A DNA stretch of 50,657 nucleotides, taken from the NCBI GenBank assembly GCA_937148845.1, contig CAKZRW010000088.1:1-50657 (forward strand), given 5' to 3'. The stretch is from an uncultured Actinomycetes bacterium (lineage in GTDB: Bacteria > Actinomycetota > Thermoleophilia > RBG-16-64-13). Every line of letters starts with the position of its first letter. Position 1 is the first letter of the stretch. A program made the translations under genes and the position numbers. The notes beneath the pieces are model-generated. The model saw only the letters and a program-made list of their open reading frames with translations. It ran no database searches and was not told where the DNA came from. Shown piece by piece: positions 9,080-15,494 of this stretch.

Positions 9080-9140
9080 CGCGGACTCCTTCTTCTTGCT
9101 CGGGGAAGACTGTAAGACTCAAGGCTGGTGATGACATCTC

Positions 9141-9845
9141 TCACGCACGTGCATCCAGACCCTTCAACTGCCAGCGCGCGCACTGGAAGCCACGTCCCAA
9201 CTCGCACATGACGCAAGTATCGGGGATGTTCTCGACCATGCTGGTCTGGGACTCGCAGCGAGCGCAAATAGCCGGCTCCGTGAGCGGCCCAGGGCAAGGG
9301 GTGATGGTCATAGGGCAGACCTGTATGCAGTTGTTGCACCGCTTGCACAGGTCAGGCCGCACGTCGAAGGGCAGCGCTACACGACGTGAGGGACCTCTCC
9401 CGACCAGTCCCAGAGACTTGGACTGCCAGATCTCGTCGCACACCCGGACACATCGCCCGCAGAGCACACAGGTATTGTTGCGCATCGGATAGCGACACTC
9501 GGTCACGCCTACCCGAGCGGCTAGGTCCTGGATCGCACGCGAATTAGGAGCCTCGGCTAGAAGCAGCTCCACGATGTTCCTGCGGGCCCGCATCACGTTC
9601 TCAGAATGAGCCTCGATGACCATGCCGTCGCGGGCCTCGAGCGTGCAGGAGGCAGTCAGGCGACGACGTCCGTTCTCGATGATTTCGACCACGCACACTC
9701 GGCACGCTCCCAGAGGAGTGACCCCCGGGACGTGGCAAAGGTTAGGTATGCAGATGCCAGCCTCCAGGGCTGCTTCTAATACGTTCGACCCCTCCGGGGT
9801 GAGGATGCGGGCTCCATCCACGGTTATAGTGACCATCCTAGGCAT
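9141..9845 (-). CDS. 2Fe-2S/4Fe-4S electron-transfer protein (HoxU / NuoG N-terminal / HydA N-terminal type)
   Basis: 234 residues. Residues 1-80 form a plant-type 2Fe-2S ferredoxin domain with Cys 37, 48, 51 and 67. The next domain in the NuoG/HoxU family binds a 4Fe-4S cluster through His-x3-Cys-x2-Cys-x5-Cys. Here the site reads LLLAEAPNSRAIQDLA and has neither His nor Cys, so that cluster is missing. Then come two 4Fe-4S motifs, CVLCGRCVRVC (126-136) and CKRCNNCIQVC (167-177), and a further Cys-rich tail (194, 197, 211, 214, 222). It likely wires the NuoEF diaphorase to the glutamate synthase-like subunit. Start ATG 9845 is chosen because GAGGAG lies nine bases upstream and the fold begins there. 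Confidence 0.82.
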   Translation of the reverse strand: MPRMVTITVDGARILTPEGSNVLEAALEAGICIPNLCHVPGVTPLGACRVCVVEIIENGRRRLTASCTLEARDGMVIEAHSENVMRARRNIVELLLAEAPNSRAIQDLAARVGVTECRYPMRNNTCVLCGRCVRVCDEIWQSKSLGLVGRGPSRRVALPFDVRPDLCKRCNNCIQVCPMTITPCPGPLTEPAICARCESQTSMVENIPDTCVMCELGRGFQCARWQLKGLDARA

Positions 9846-9867
9846 CGCAACAAGCTCCTCGCATCCT

Positions 9868-11382
9868 CTAGATCCGGGTGATCGCCTGAGCCGGGCAGGT
9901 CTCCGCACACATGCCGCATGCCGTACAGAGGGCCGGCTGGATCTCATACTGGCCGCTCGCTGTCTCCGTGATAGCCTGAGCGGGGCAGACCTCGAGGCAT
10001 TCACCGCAGCTCATACACACGTCGGGATTGATGGCGTAGCAGACAAGGGACCTACAGACGCCTGCGGGACAGCGCTGGTGATGGATATGGGCCTCGTATT
10101 CGTCAGAGAAGTAACGGAGGGTTGAGAGCACAGGGTTGGCAGCAGTCTTGCCCAGGGCGCAGAGCGACCCGACTGACATGGTCCAAGCTAGCTCGCGCAA
10201 GGTGTCCAACTGTTCGGGCCTTCCTCTCCCTTCAGTGAAGTCCGTGAGGATCTCAAGCATGCGGTCAGTCCCCAGGCGACAGGGCACACATTTCCCGCAA
10301 GACTCTTCCCGGAGAAACGTCATGAAATAGCGGGCCACCTCGACCATGCAGGCCGACTCGTCCAATACCACCAAGCCACCCGAGCCCATCATGGACCCAG
10401 CCTCAGTGAGGGCTTCGTAGTCGACCGGGAGGTCGAAAAGGGAGGCTGGCAGGCAGCCTCCCGAGGGTCCCCCGGTCTGCACAGCCTTGATGGCCTTCCC
10501 GTCTGGAGCGCCCCCGCCTATATCGAAAATGAGTTCGCGGAGGGTAGTGCCCATCTCCACCTCTACCAGACCCGTGTTTTTCACATGGCCGGTGAGGGCG
10601 AAGATCTTGGTTCCTTTACTGTGCTCGGTGCCCTTGGCGGCGAACCAGTCGGCACCGTTCAAGATGATGGAAGGCACATTGGCCCAGGTCTCCACGTTGT
10701 TGAGCACGGTCGGTTGATCGAGGTAGCCGCGCTCTACAGTATGTACATCCTTGGGTCGCGGTTCTCCCACGCGGCCTTCGAGTGACTCCATCAAGGCTGT
10801 GGACTCTCCGCAGACAAAAGCTCCTCCACCGCGAGCCACTCGTATATCGAAACTGAAGTCTGTCCCGAGGATCCGTTCGCCCAAGAGGCCAAGGTTGCGG
10901 GCCTGCTCGATAGCCATGCGGGTGTGGTGCACAGCCAAGGGATACTCATTGCGCACATACACAAACCCCTTGCTGGCCCCGACCGCAAAAGCGCCGATCA
11001 TCATCCCCTCGAGAATGAGATGAGGGTTCCCCTCGAGCAACCCACGGTCCATGTACGCACCCGGATCCCCCTCGTCGGCGTTGCAGATCACGAACCGCTC
11101 TTGGCCGGGTGCTTGCCGGCATTGCTCCCACTTGCGGCCGGTGGGGTACCCACCTCCACCCCGGCCTCGAAGCCCGGAAGCCTTTATCTCCGTGATGACT
11201 CTCTCCGGATCTAGGGAGGTGAGTACGCGCGCCAGGGCGGAGTAACCGCCAGCCGCTATGTAGTCGCCGATGCTGCAAGAATCTATGTATTGATTCTGAC
11301 CGATCAGGTGCCGGTCCTGTCTCTGGAAGAACGGCAGCTCGCTGGGGGTACGTATGAGCTGGCCAGTGGCTTGATCGACGAT
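9868..11382 (-). CDS. nuoF: NuoF/HydB-type NADH-binding FMN protein, core and C-terminal ferredoxin domain (no start codon of its own)
   Basis: The 504 codons after the TGA at 11383-11385 encode the whole HydB/NuoF core. It begins IVDQATGQLIRTPSELPFF, then DYIAAGGYSAL, the FMN-binding GLRGRGGGGYPTG, ICNADEGDPGAYMDR, the 4Fe-4S ligands ESCGKCVPCR plus SLCALGKTA, and a C-terminal two-cluster ferredoxin domain (CMSCGECLEVC and CTACGMCAETC). The core oxidises NAD(P)H in diaphorase modules; the C-terminal ferredoxin domain is a mark of HydB-type bifurcating enzymes. No ATG, GTG or TTG lies between the TGA and GTG 11091, which is already inside the core (the V of VICNADEG). The frame is the same as the preceding 2Fe-2S gene, so both are parts of one 616-residue protein split by the TGA. 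Confidence 0.85.
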   Translation of the reverse strand: MVDQATGQLIRTPSELPFFQRQDRHLIGQNQYIDSCSIGDYIAAGGYSALARVLTSLDPERVITEIKASGLRGRGGGGYPTGRKWEQCRQAPGQERFVICNADEGDPGAYMDRGLLEGNPHLILEGMMIGAFAVGASKGFVYVRNEYPLAVHHTRMAIEQARNLGLLGERILGTDFSFDIRVARGGGAFVCGESTALMESLEGRVGEPRPKDVHTVERGYLDQPTVLNNVETWANVPSIILNGADWFAAKGTEHSKGTKIFALTGHVKNTGLVEVEMGTTLRELIFDIGGGAPDGKAIKAVQTGGPSGGCLPASLFDLPVDYEALTEAGSMMGSGGLVVLDESACMVEVARYFMTFLREESCGKCVPCRLGTDRMLEILTDFTEGRGRPEQLDTLRELAWTMSVGSLCALGKTAANPVLSTLRYFSDEYEAHIHHQRCPAGVCRSLVCYAINPDVCMSCGECLEVCPAQAITETASGQYEIQPALCTACGMCAETCPAQAITRI

Positions 11383-11721
11383 TCACTGTTTAATGATGCG
11401 GCGACCACCGAGAAGGGACTCGCTCACAATCTCGGCCACATCAGCCGCGGTGACCTTGCAGTAGAGGACATTGAGGGGTTCGAGGATCAGGAGTGGTTCT
11501 TCCTGGCAGTAGCCCTGACAGCCTGTGACCCGCAAGTGAACAAGCTCGGTCAGATCGTTGCACTCCAGCTGATTCTGCAGTTCTTTGAGGACGGCCACGG
11601 AGCCGGAAGCTTCTCCGCAGGTCCCACCGGAGAGCGTGACTCGCATGGGCCACGATTCGCGGTCTTTGCGCAGCTCGGCGCGAAAAGTCTCGAGTGCGCG
11701 CGGGTCGGTCAGCCTAGGCAT
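11383..11721 (-). CDS. N-terminal thioredoxin-like 2Fe-2S domain of the HydB-type NuoF, ending at an in-frame TGA
   Basis: 112 residues up to TGA 11383-11385. The sequence has the thioredoxin-like 2Fe-2S fold with GGTCGEASG (Cys 35), RVTGCQGYCQEEP (Cys 68 and 72) and ends LLGGRRIIKQ. In HydB proteins this domain is fused directly to the NADH/FMN core through a segment such as GGR-x(8)-DPxTG, and the codons behind the TGA continue precisely that segment (IVDQATG). The ATG overlaps the end of nuoE by eight bases (V-P-H-A-stop), indicating coupling. Upstream start codons exist but would extend deep into nuoE. Either a pseudogene half, or the first part of a protein made by readthrough or recoding. 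Confidence 0.75.
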   Translation of the reverse strand: MPRLTDPRALETFRAELRKDRESWPMRVTLSGGTCGEASGSVAVLKELQNQLECNDLTELVHLRVTGCQGYCQEEPLLILEPLNVLYCKVTAADVAEIVSESLLGGRRIIKQ

Positions 11722-12196
11722 GGGGGACCAGTTCGCGGTCACGAGAGCGCACAGTCTCAAGCAGGCCATCTAATTTCGAAGGGTCCATGTGCTCGTAATA
11801 GACTCCATCCACTACGATGACCGGCCCGAGCGCGCAAGCCCCCAGACAGTTGACCGTCTCGAGGGTGAAGGCCTCGTCTGCTGTTGTCTCTCCGGGAGCT
11901 ATGTTCAGCCGCGCCATCAATTCATCCAGCAGCCGGGGCGCCCCCTTGACGTGGCAGGCGGTGCCATTGCAGACGGTGAGCAAGTGCCGCCCGCGCGGCT
12001 TGAGGCTGAAGGCTTTGTAGAAGTTCGCCAGCCGAAAGACCTCGATAAGCGGCACACCCAGTGATGCGGATGCAGCCCGCAGCGCCGGCTCGGGGAGGAA
12101 CCCGTAGAGATCCTGGATGTCTTGTAGGACTTCCATGATCTCGTAGGGCTCCGACCCGCGATTATTGAGGATCGGGTCTAATTGTTTCGCATCCAT
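11714..12196 (-). CDS. nuoE: NuoE/HydC-type thioredoxin-like 2Fe-2S protein
   Basis: 160 residues, usual length for the 24-kDa subunit of complex I or HydC. A helical N-terminus with LYGFLPEPALR is followed by the thioredoxin-like fold with four cluster ligands: Cys 76 and 81 in TVCNGTACHVKG, Cys 117 and 121 in NCLGACALGPV. It passes electrons between the NuoF/HydB flavin and its partners. First gene of the minus-strand operon; the ATG is preceded by GGGAGAAGG. A hairpin AGCGGC/GCCGCT (12209-12228) sits just before the ribosome site. The next gene starts inside its last codons. Confidence 0.92.
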   Translation of the reverse strand: MDAKQLDPILNNRGSEPYEIMEVLQDIQDLYGFLPEPALRAASASLGVPLIEVFRLANFYKAFSLKPRGRHLLTVCNGTACHVKGAPRLLDELMARLNIAPGETTADEAFTLETVNCLGACALGPVIVVDGVYYEHMDPSKLDGLLETVRSRDRELVPHA

Positions 12197-12638
12197 GCCC
12201 TTCTCCCTAGCGGCTGCACTCTGCCGCTATTTGACCAGCGGTCTAGTGCTGCCAGTCCTTGATCCAGGTCTCTACCTGCCGCTTTCCGGCTCGGTGTCCG
12301 GTGCGCGCGGCGCAGCATGCGGCAGAAAATTGCCACAAGTGTAACAAGGGCTAGCCTCGTACGCAAGACATGACTGAGAATTTGGGCCTTAGATTGCTTT
12401 CTTCGTGCACGTGTCTCGCGCACCAAAGGGACGTCTGGTTTCGGGATACGGCAATATTGCCGTTCGCTTGTGGCAAGTTCCTGTGGTTGTTGCCGATCAG
12501 GTGAGGGTCGAGCACTGAACGAGTTCGCGCTTACGGGTCGAATACAGGCCTTGGGCGGCTGCTGCCCCCGCAGACATATGGCAAGATTGCCGCTAAGACG
12601 GGCGAAGAGCGGCAAGTTTCCTGGTATGATGAGGGGCC
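12197..12638. promoter_or_regulatory. Divergent nuoE-nrpR control region with repeated GGCAA/TTGCC inverted repeats
   Basis: No gene is visible in these 442 bases. Five related sites are seen: GGCAGAAAATTGCC (12321-12334), CGGCAATATTGCCG (12449-12462, perfect), GGCAAGTTCC (12472-12481), GGCAAGATTGCC (12580-12591) and GGCAAGTTTCC (12611-12621). The first covers the predicted start of nuoE transcription. The last lies directly before a TATGAT at 12625-12630, eight bases ahead of the nrpR ATG, which would make the nrpR mRNA almost leaderless. Archaeal NrpR binds the related inverted repeat GGAA-N6-TTCC, so these are natural candidates for operators of the neighbouring regulator; binding itself is inferred. 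Confidence 0.65.
12338..12366 (-). promoter_or_regulatory. Candidate promoter of the nuoE operon
   Basis: On the minus strand TTGCGT (12361-12366), 17 bases, TACACT (12338-12343). Transcription would begin near 12331, inside the inverted repeat GGCAATTTTCTGCC, giving a leader of about 135 bases before nuoE. The overlap of start site and repeat is what one expects of a repressor-controlled promoter. Confidence 0.5.
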
Positions 12639-13649
12639 ATGAGGGAGACGCCCGAAGAAAAGAGACTAGCCATACTGCGGATCCTGGACGAGGCCGGGCA
12701 GCCTCTGGGCAGCGCCAAGATTGCAGATCGCTTGGCCGCCATGGGGCACGACGTCAGCGAGCGGACCGTCCGGCTTTACCTATTGGAGATGGATCGAGCT
12801 GGTCTCACTCAGAACTGGGGACGCAGCGGTCGAGCGATCACCCGCCGGGGCCGCAGCGAGCTCGAGAACGCTCGGGGCTTCGACAAGGTAGGCATCCTCT
12901 CAGCGAAGATCGACCAGATGACCTACAAGATGAGGTTCGACTTGGCCAACAAGACCGGCACGGTGGTGCTCAATGTAAGTCTGATAGAACGCGGTCAACT
13001 TCGTCGGGCTATCCCTTTGATGAGCGAGGTATTCCGGGCCGGATATGCCATGGGCAAGCTGGTCACCTTGCTACCCCCGGGGGAGAAGGTGGGGCAGATA
13101 GCGGTCCCTGAGGGAAGTGTGGGGATCGGTACTATCTGCTCGATAACTGTGAATGGGATATTGTTGGCTCACGGGATCCCCACTGTCTCTCGCTTCGGCG
13201 GTCTGCTCGAGCTCCGCGACCATAAGCCGACCCAGTTCGTAGAGTTCATCAACTATGACGGTACCACTCTAGACCCGCTTGAGATATTCATCCGCAGCGT
13301 CATGACGGACTATGTGGGGGCGACGCGGACCGGGAACGGCCTCATCGGGGCCAGTTTCCGTGAAGTCCCCGCCGATAGTCGTAACCAGGTACTGGAGTTG
13401 GCCCGGCGCATGGAGGAAGTCGGCCTGGGCTCGATCTTCTTGATAGGCTGGCCGGGTCAGGCGTTGTTGCGGATCCCGGTGAGTGAGGGCCGCTTGGGTC
13501 TAGTCGTCATAGGGGGGCTCAACCCTGTGGCCATTCTCGAAGAGCAAGGAATACATGTACGGCGTACTGGCGCTCTTGCCGGTCTGATCGAGTACGAACG
13601 GCTGTTCAGCTACGAAGAACTTCCCGAGCGATGCTCGGAGTTCGAATAG
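12639..13649 (+). CDS. nrpR: NrpR-like nitrogen-responsive transcriptional repressor
   Basis: 336 residues. Residues 1-70 form a winged helix of the type found in NrpR and at the front of RNase R (ILRILDEAGQPLGSAKIADRL then ERTVRLYLLEMDRAGL). Residues 75-330 are one NrpR (DUF128) effector domain with strongly conserved stretches: GTICSITVNGILLAHGIP, SRFGGLLELRD, YDGTTLDPLEIF and GNGLIGASFREVP. In methanogens NrpR represses nitrogen genes and lets go when 2-oxoglutarate rises. Many archaeal members have two effector domains; this has one. It is divergent from the glutamate synthase-containing operon and is probably autoregulated. Start ATG 12639 has GAGGGG close upstream. Confidence 0.88.
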   Translation: MRETPEEKRLAILRILDEAGQPLGSAKIADRLAAMGHDVSERTVRLYLLEMDRAGLTQNWGRSGRAITRRGRSELENARGFDKVGILSAKIDQMTYKMRFDLANKTGTVVLNVSLIERGQLRRAIPLMSEVFRAGYAMGKLVTLLPPGEKVGQIAVPEGSVGIGTICSITVNGILLAHGIPTVSRFGGLLELRDHKPTQFVEFINYDGTTLDPLEIFIRSVMTDYVGATRTGNGLIGASFREVPADSRNQVLELARRMEEVGLGSIFLIGWPGQALLRIPVSEGRLGLVVIGGLNPVAILEEQGIHVRRTGALAGLIEYERLFSYEELPERCSEFE

Positions 13650-13751
13650 GCTTTTCAGTGCGGAGATGCCCATCCGACGCCTCGGAGGGTGCGCAATAGA
13701 GGCCCGGCGCAGAGTAGCCAACACTTATGAGCCTGGGGGCCATATCCACTC

Positions 13752-13781
13752 TTGACAAGGTCATGGCATCTGCGGTAAGGT
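13752..13781 (+). promoter_or_regulatory. Strong sigma-A promoter
   Basis: A consensus TTGACA (13752-13757), 18 bases, TAAGGT (13776-13781). Transcription would begin near 13788-13790 and run into the stem-rich segment at 13842-13913. No open frame follows closely, so the product may be an untranslated RNA or a long leader of the gene remnant at 14173. Confidence 0.6.
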
Positions 13782-13787
13782 TTAGGC

Positions 13788-13914
13788 GGGCTGATTGCCG
13801 AGATTGGCAGGTCGACCGAGGGGAGAGACGGGGAAGGCAGAGCCGAGTCCCAGGCCGGGCGTAGCGGCTGTCGTTGGCCGCAAGTAGGCTGGGGCTCGGC
13901 GGCCTACGCCCGGA
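13788..13914 (+). ncRNA. Candidate structured RNA with two interleaved long stems
   Basis: Two long stems are interleaved: GCCGAGTCCCAG (13842-13853) with CTGGGGCTCGGC (13889-13900), 12 pairs with one G-U; and CCGGGCGTAG (13855-13864) with CTACGCCCGG (13904-13913), 10 perfect pairs. A small hairpin CGGC/GCCG (13865-13880) lies between. The connecting stretches of one and three bases seem too short for a full pseudoknot, so the stems probably exclude one another as in a two-state switch. It matches no RNA family that I recognise. The 5' end is set from the promoter; the 3' end is uncertain. Confidence 0.35.
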
Positions 13915-14172
13915 GGGGTCGGAGCAACAGCAGCATCCTGGACTGACAATCTGTTTGTCGTCCCCGGGCTACTTCTGGCTGTGATCGTACCGTCGCCCAG
14001 TAGAAGTCCGTGTCTGGTCTTGCCCCCAGGTCCCCCGGGGACCCAACTACTGTGTTTGATGACTAGAAGGCCCCGGCGGGTGCCACGACTGGCGCAGCGG
14101 TCGGGTCTGCCTGGTCTAGGTACCGCGCCTCTACTCCTATGGTGACGGGGGGATCTGCCAGTCCTGCGACCC

Positions 14173-14691
14173 GTGATACCCTCGGTGTGCTCGAACGACT
14201 CTTTCGAGCAACTACAGGCAGCCTTCCCCTCCGAGGCCATGAGACGCGCAAGCGACGGCAAGAGAATCTACGTGATGTACGACACCGATCGCGGAAGCCG
14301 GATGTACGTGTTCTTCTCGGAGCAGAAGGCGGGGTACATGTTTGCAGATGGATTTCCAATTCTGATGAAGAGGAAGCTCACGTATCAACACTTTGCCAGT
14401 CTCGCTGTAGGCCAGACTCTCGAGCAAGTCCGCGCCCTCGACCCTGTAGCGGACGTCTACCAGCAGACCTTCGACACTGCGGATGAGGTCGCGCTTGAGA
14501 AGTGGACCGGGATGGGTGCCCCTCCCACCTCCCTTCATCTCCTCAGCGACGGCATCCTTAAGATCTAATACCTAAGACAGGGAGAAGATGCTTACAGTAT
14601 CAGCTCCCTGGACTGTAGCCCCGACTTTGTGCTGGAAGGACTAGACGGGAAGACCTGTTACCGCATCCATGAGCTGGACTATAAGGAGTAA
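14173..14691 (+). pseudogene. Broken gene for an uncharacterised protein, in-frame TAA
   Basis: From GTG 14173 the frame encodes 131 residues, including KRIYVMYDTDRGSRMYVFF, FPILMKRKLTYQHFASL, GQTLEQVRALDPVA and LLSDGILKI, then TAA at 14566-14568. The same frame then continues for 40 codons (YLRQGEDAYSISSLD, FVLEGLDGKTCYRI, ELDYKE) to TAA 14689-14691. The reading resembles a family of uncharacterised proteins of Gram-positive bacteria in which such a strand pattern runs on without interruption, so the first TAA looks like a nonsense mutation. The N-terminus also seems incomplete: no signal peptide and no good ribosome site. The function is not known to me. A terminator follows at 14763. Confidence 0.55.
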
Positions 14692-14762
14692 ATGTTCCTC
14701 CTAGTCTCCAATACTCTCTCACGGCAAGAGACACAACTGCATACAGGCTAGTCCCCAGGAAA

Positions 14763-14788
14763 GCGGGGCGGCCGAGAAGCCGCCCCGC
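14763..14788 (+). terminator. Terminator hairpin after the broken gene
   Basis: GCGGGGCGGC / CGAGAA / GCCGCCCCGC followed by CGAGTTCTATCTTTCT, moderately T-rich. The stem is a close copy of those at 7375-7406 and 17526-17547. Confidence 0.7.
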
Positions 14789-15034
14789 CGAGTTCTATCT
14801 TTCTGCGCTCCTAGCCTCTACCTATCCAGTCCTCCTTTCCCCCATCCCGAGGCGGATAAGGTCTCTAGGTCTGCCCCCGGGATTGGAGAGCCTAGCCCCG
14901 GGCGTTATTCAAGCCTGCGCTCGTGGTCTTGCCAAGAAACTTGAGAAGACGATCCTCTCATCTTGGCTATCCCCCAATGCGGGCCGAGGCTGCCCGGGCT
15001 TCCCCTCATCAGGAAGAAATCCTTCTACTCATCC

Positions 15035-15063
15035 TTGACAACACACCCAGCCGGGGGTAAGCT
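15035..15063 (+). promoter_or_regulatory. Strong sigma-A promoter of the secreted-protein operon
   Basis: TTGACA (15035-15040), 17 bases, TAAGCT (15058-15063). Transcription would start near 15070 and give a leader of about 425 bases before the gene at 15495. The hexamers resemble those of the promoter at 13752-13781. Confidence 0.6.
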
Positions 15064-15123
15064 AGGCCCACCTCCCTTACCACGTCTGGAAGAAAAGGGG
15101 GCAGGATGGCAAGGGAAAAGGCA

Positions 15124-15206
15124 CCACCGCCGTACTTGCTCGGTGGGGAAAGCCGGCTTCAGCCACATGGATGTCCTAGCCTGGACCTGAAGGGTTTTTC
15201 TTCTTG
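15124..15206 (+). promoter_or_regulatory. Leader hairpin plus intrinsic terminator-like element (possible attenuator or riboswitch)
   Basis: A first hairpin CCACCG (15124-15129) with CGGTGG (15141-15146) is followed by GGGGAAAGCCGG. Then GGACCTGAAG (15183-15192) pairs with GTCC (15173-15176) and CTTCAG (15157-15162), leaving a ten-base bulge, and GGTTTTTCTTCTT follows. Stem plus T-run is the form of an intrinsic terminator and lies 290 bases before the gene it would control. The upstream part could be an aptamer. I see a loose likeness to the AAAGGCA...AAAGCC core of c-di-GMP-I aptamers, but its conserved ACGC is missing, so no class is assigned. Confidence 0.4.
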
Positions 15207-15275
15207 GCCCCGCTCGAAAGAGGGCAAGCTCATCTCCCTAGGGGGTCCGGGTACCAGCTGGCTGCTTCCGCGCCT

Positions 15276-15320
15276 CCTTCCTTCCTTCCTTCCTACCTAC
15301 CTACCTACCTACCTTCCTTC
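15276..15320 (+). repeat. Tetranucleotide repeat (CCTT)4(CCTA)5(CCTT)2
   Basis: Eleven uninterrupted four-base units, then C; a short echo CCTACCTACC follows at 15329. It lies 175 bases before the start of the secreted-protein gene, inside its predicted leader. Four-base repeats mutate by slippage, so the length may vary between cells. Confidence 0.9.
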
Positions 15321-15494
15321 GCATGTTCCTACCTACCCTTCTTGCTCGGCGCCTTTTTTGCCTGCGCAAGCTGGGAGAGGCTCGTGCTTACCCGCTCGTT
15401 CTCCGCCTTAGGCTGGGAAGTGGTCAGATTCGCACCACTGTCCGGTTTCGGGGGAGAAGCTGGGAATGCTAGTGGCAAGAGGGGTTGATGAGAC

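Larger units (their letters stand above)
13650..14172 (+). other. 523-bp region without a convincing gene; promoter and structured RNA candidate
   Basis: No frame here has protein-like character. It holds a strong promoter (13752-13781), the interleaved inverted repeats at 13842-13913, and a near-perfect palindrome GGTCCCC-C-GGGGACC (14029-14043). The rest shows nothing recognisable; it may include decayed upstream parts of the broken gene at 14173. Confidence 0.6.
14692..15494 (+). other. 803-bp region without a gene: terminator, promoter, leader hairpins and tetranucleotide repeat
   Basis: In order: a terminator hairpin (14763-14788), nothing recognisable up to 15034, a strong promoter (15035-15063), a hairpin (15124-15146), a terminator-like element (15157-15206), a CCTT/CCTA repeat (15276-15320), then a T-rich stretch and the ribosome site of the next gene. 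Short open frames here overlap these elements and have no protein character. Confidence 0.6.

Noticed and set aside
11300-11385. Selenocysteine insertion at the nuoF TGA
   Set aside because: No convincing stem-loop follows the TGA within about 40 bases, and homologous proteins do not have Cys at this place. Kept open only as general recoding.
13782-14261. Minus-strand frame of 159 codons in the nrpR downstream region
   Set aside because: Composition is Arg/Pro/Gly-rich and random-looking, and it overlaps the promoter and stems at 13752-13913.
15085-15175. c-di-GMP-I riboswitch
   Set aside because: AAAGGCA and AAAGCC flank a hairpin as in that class, but the conserved ACGC before AAAGCC is absent and the rest does not fit.
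14963-15411. Two overlapping short frames (75 and 101 codons)
   Set aside because: They run through a promoter, a terminator-like stem and a tetranucleotide repeat; the product includes a translation of the repeat itself.
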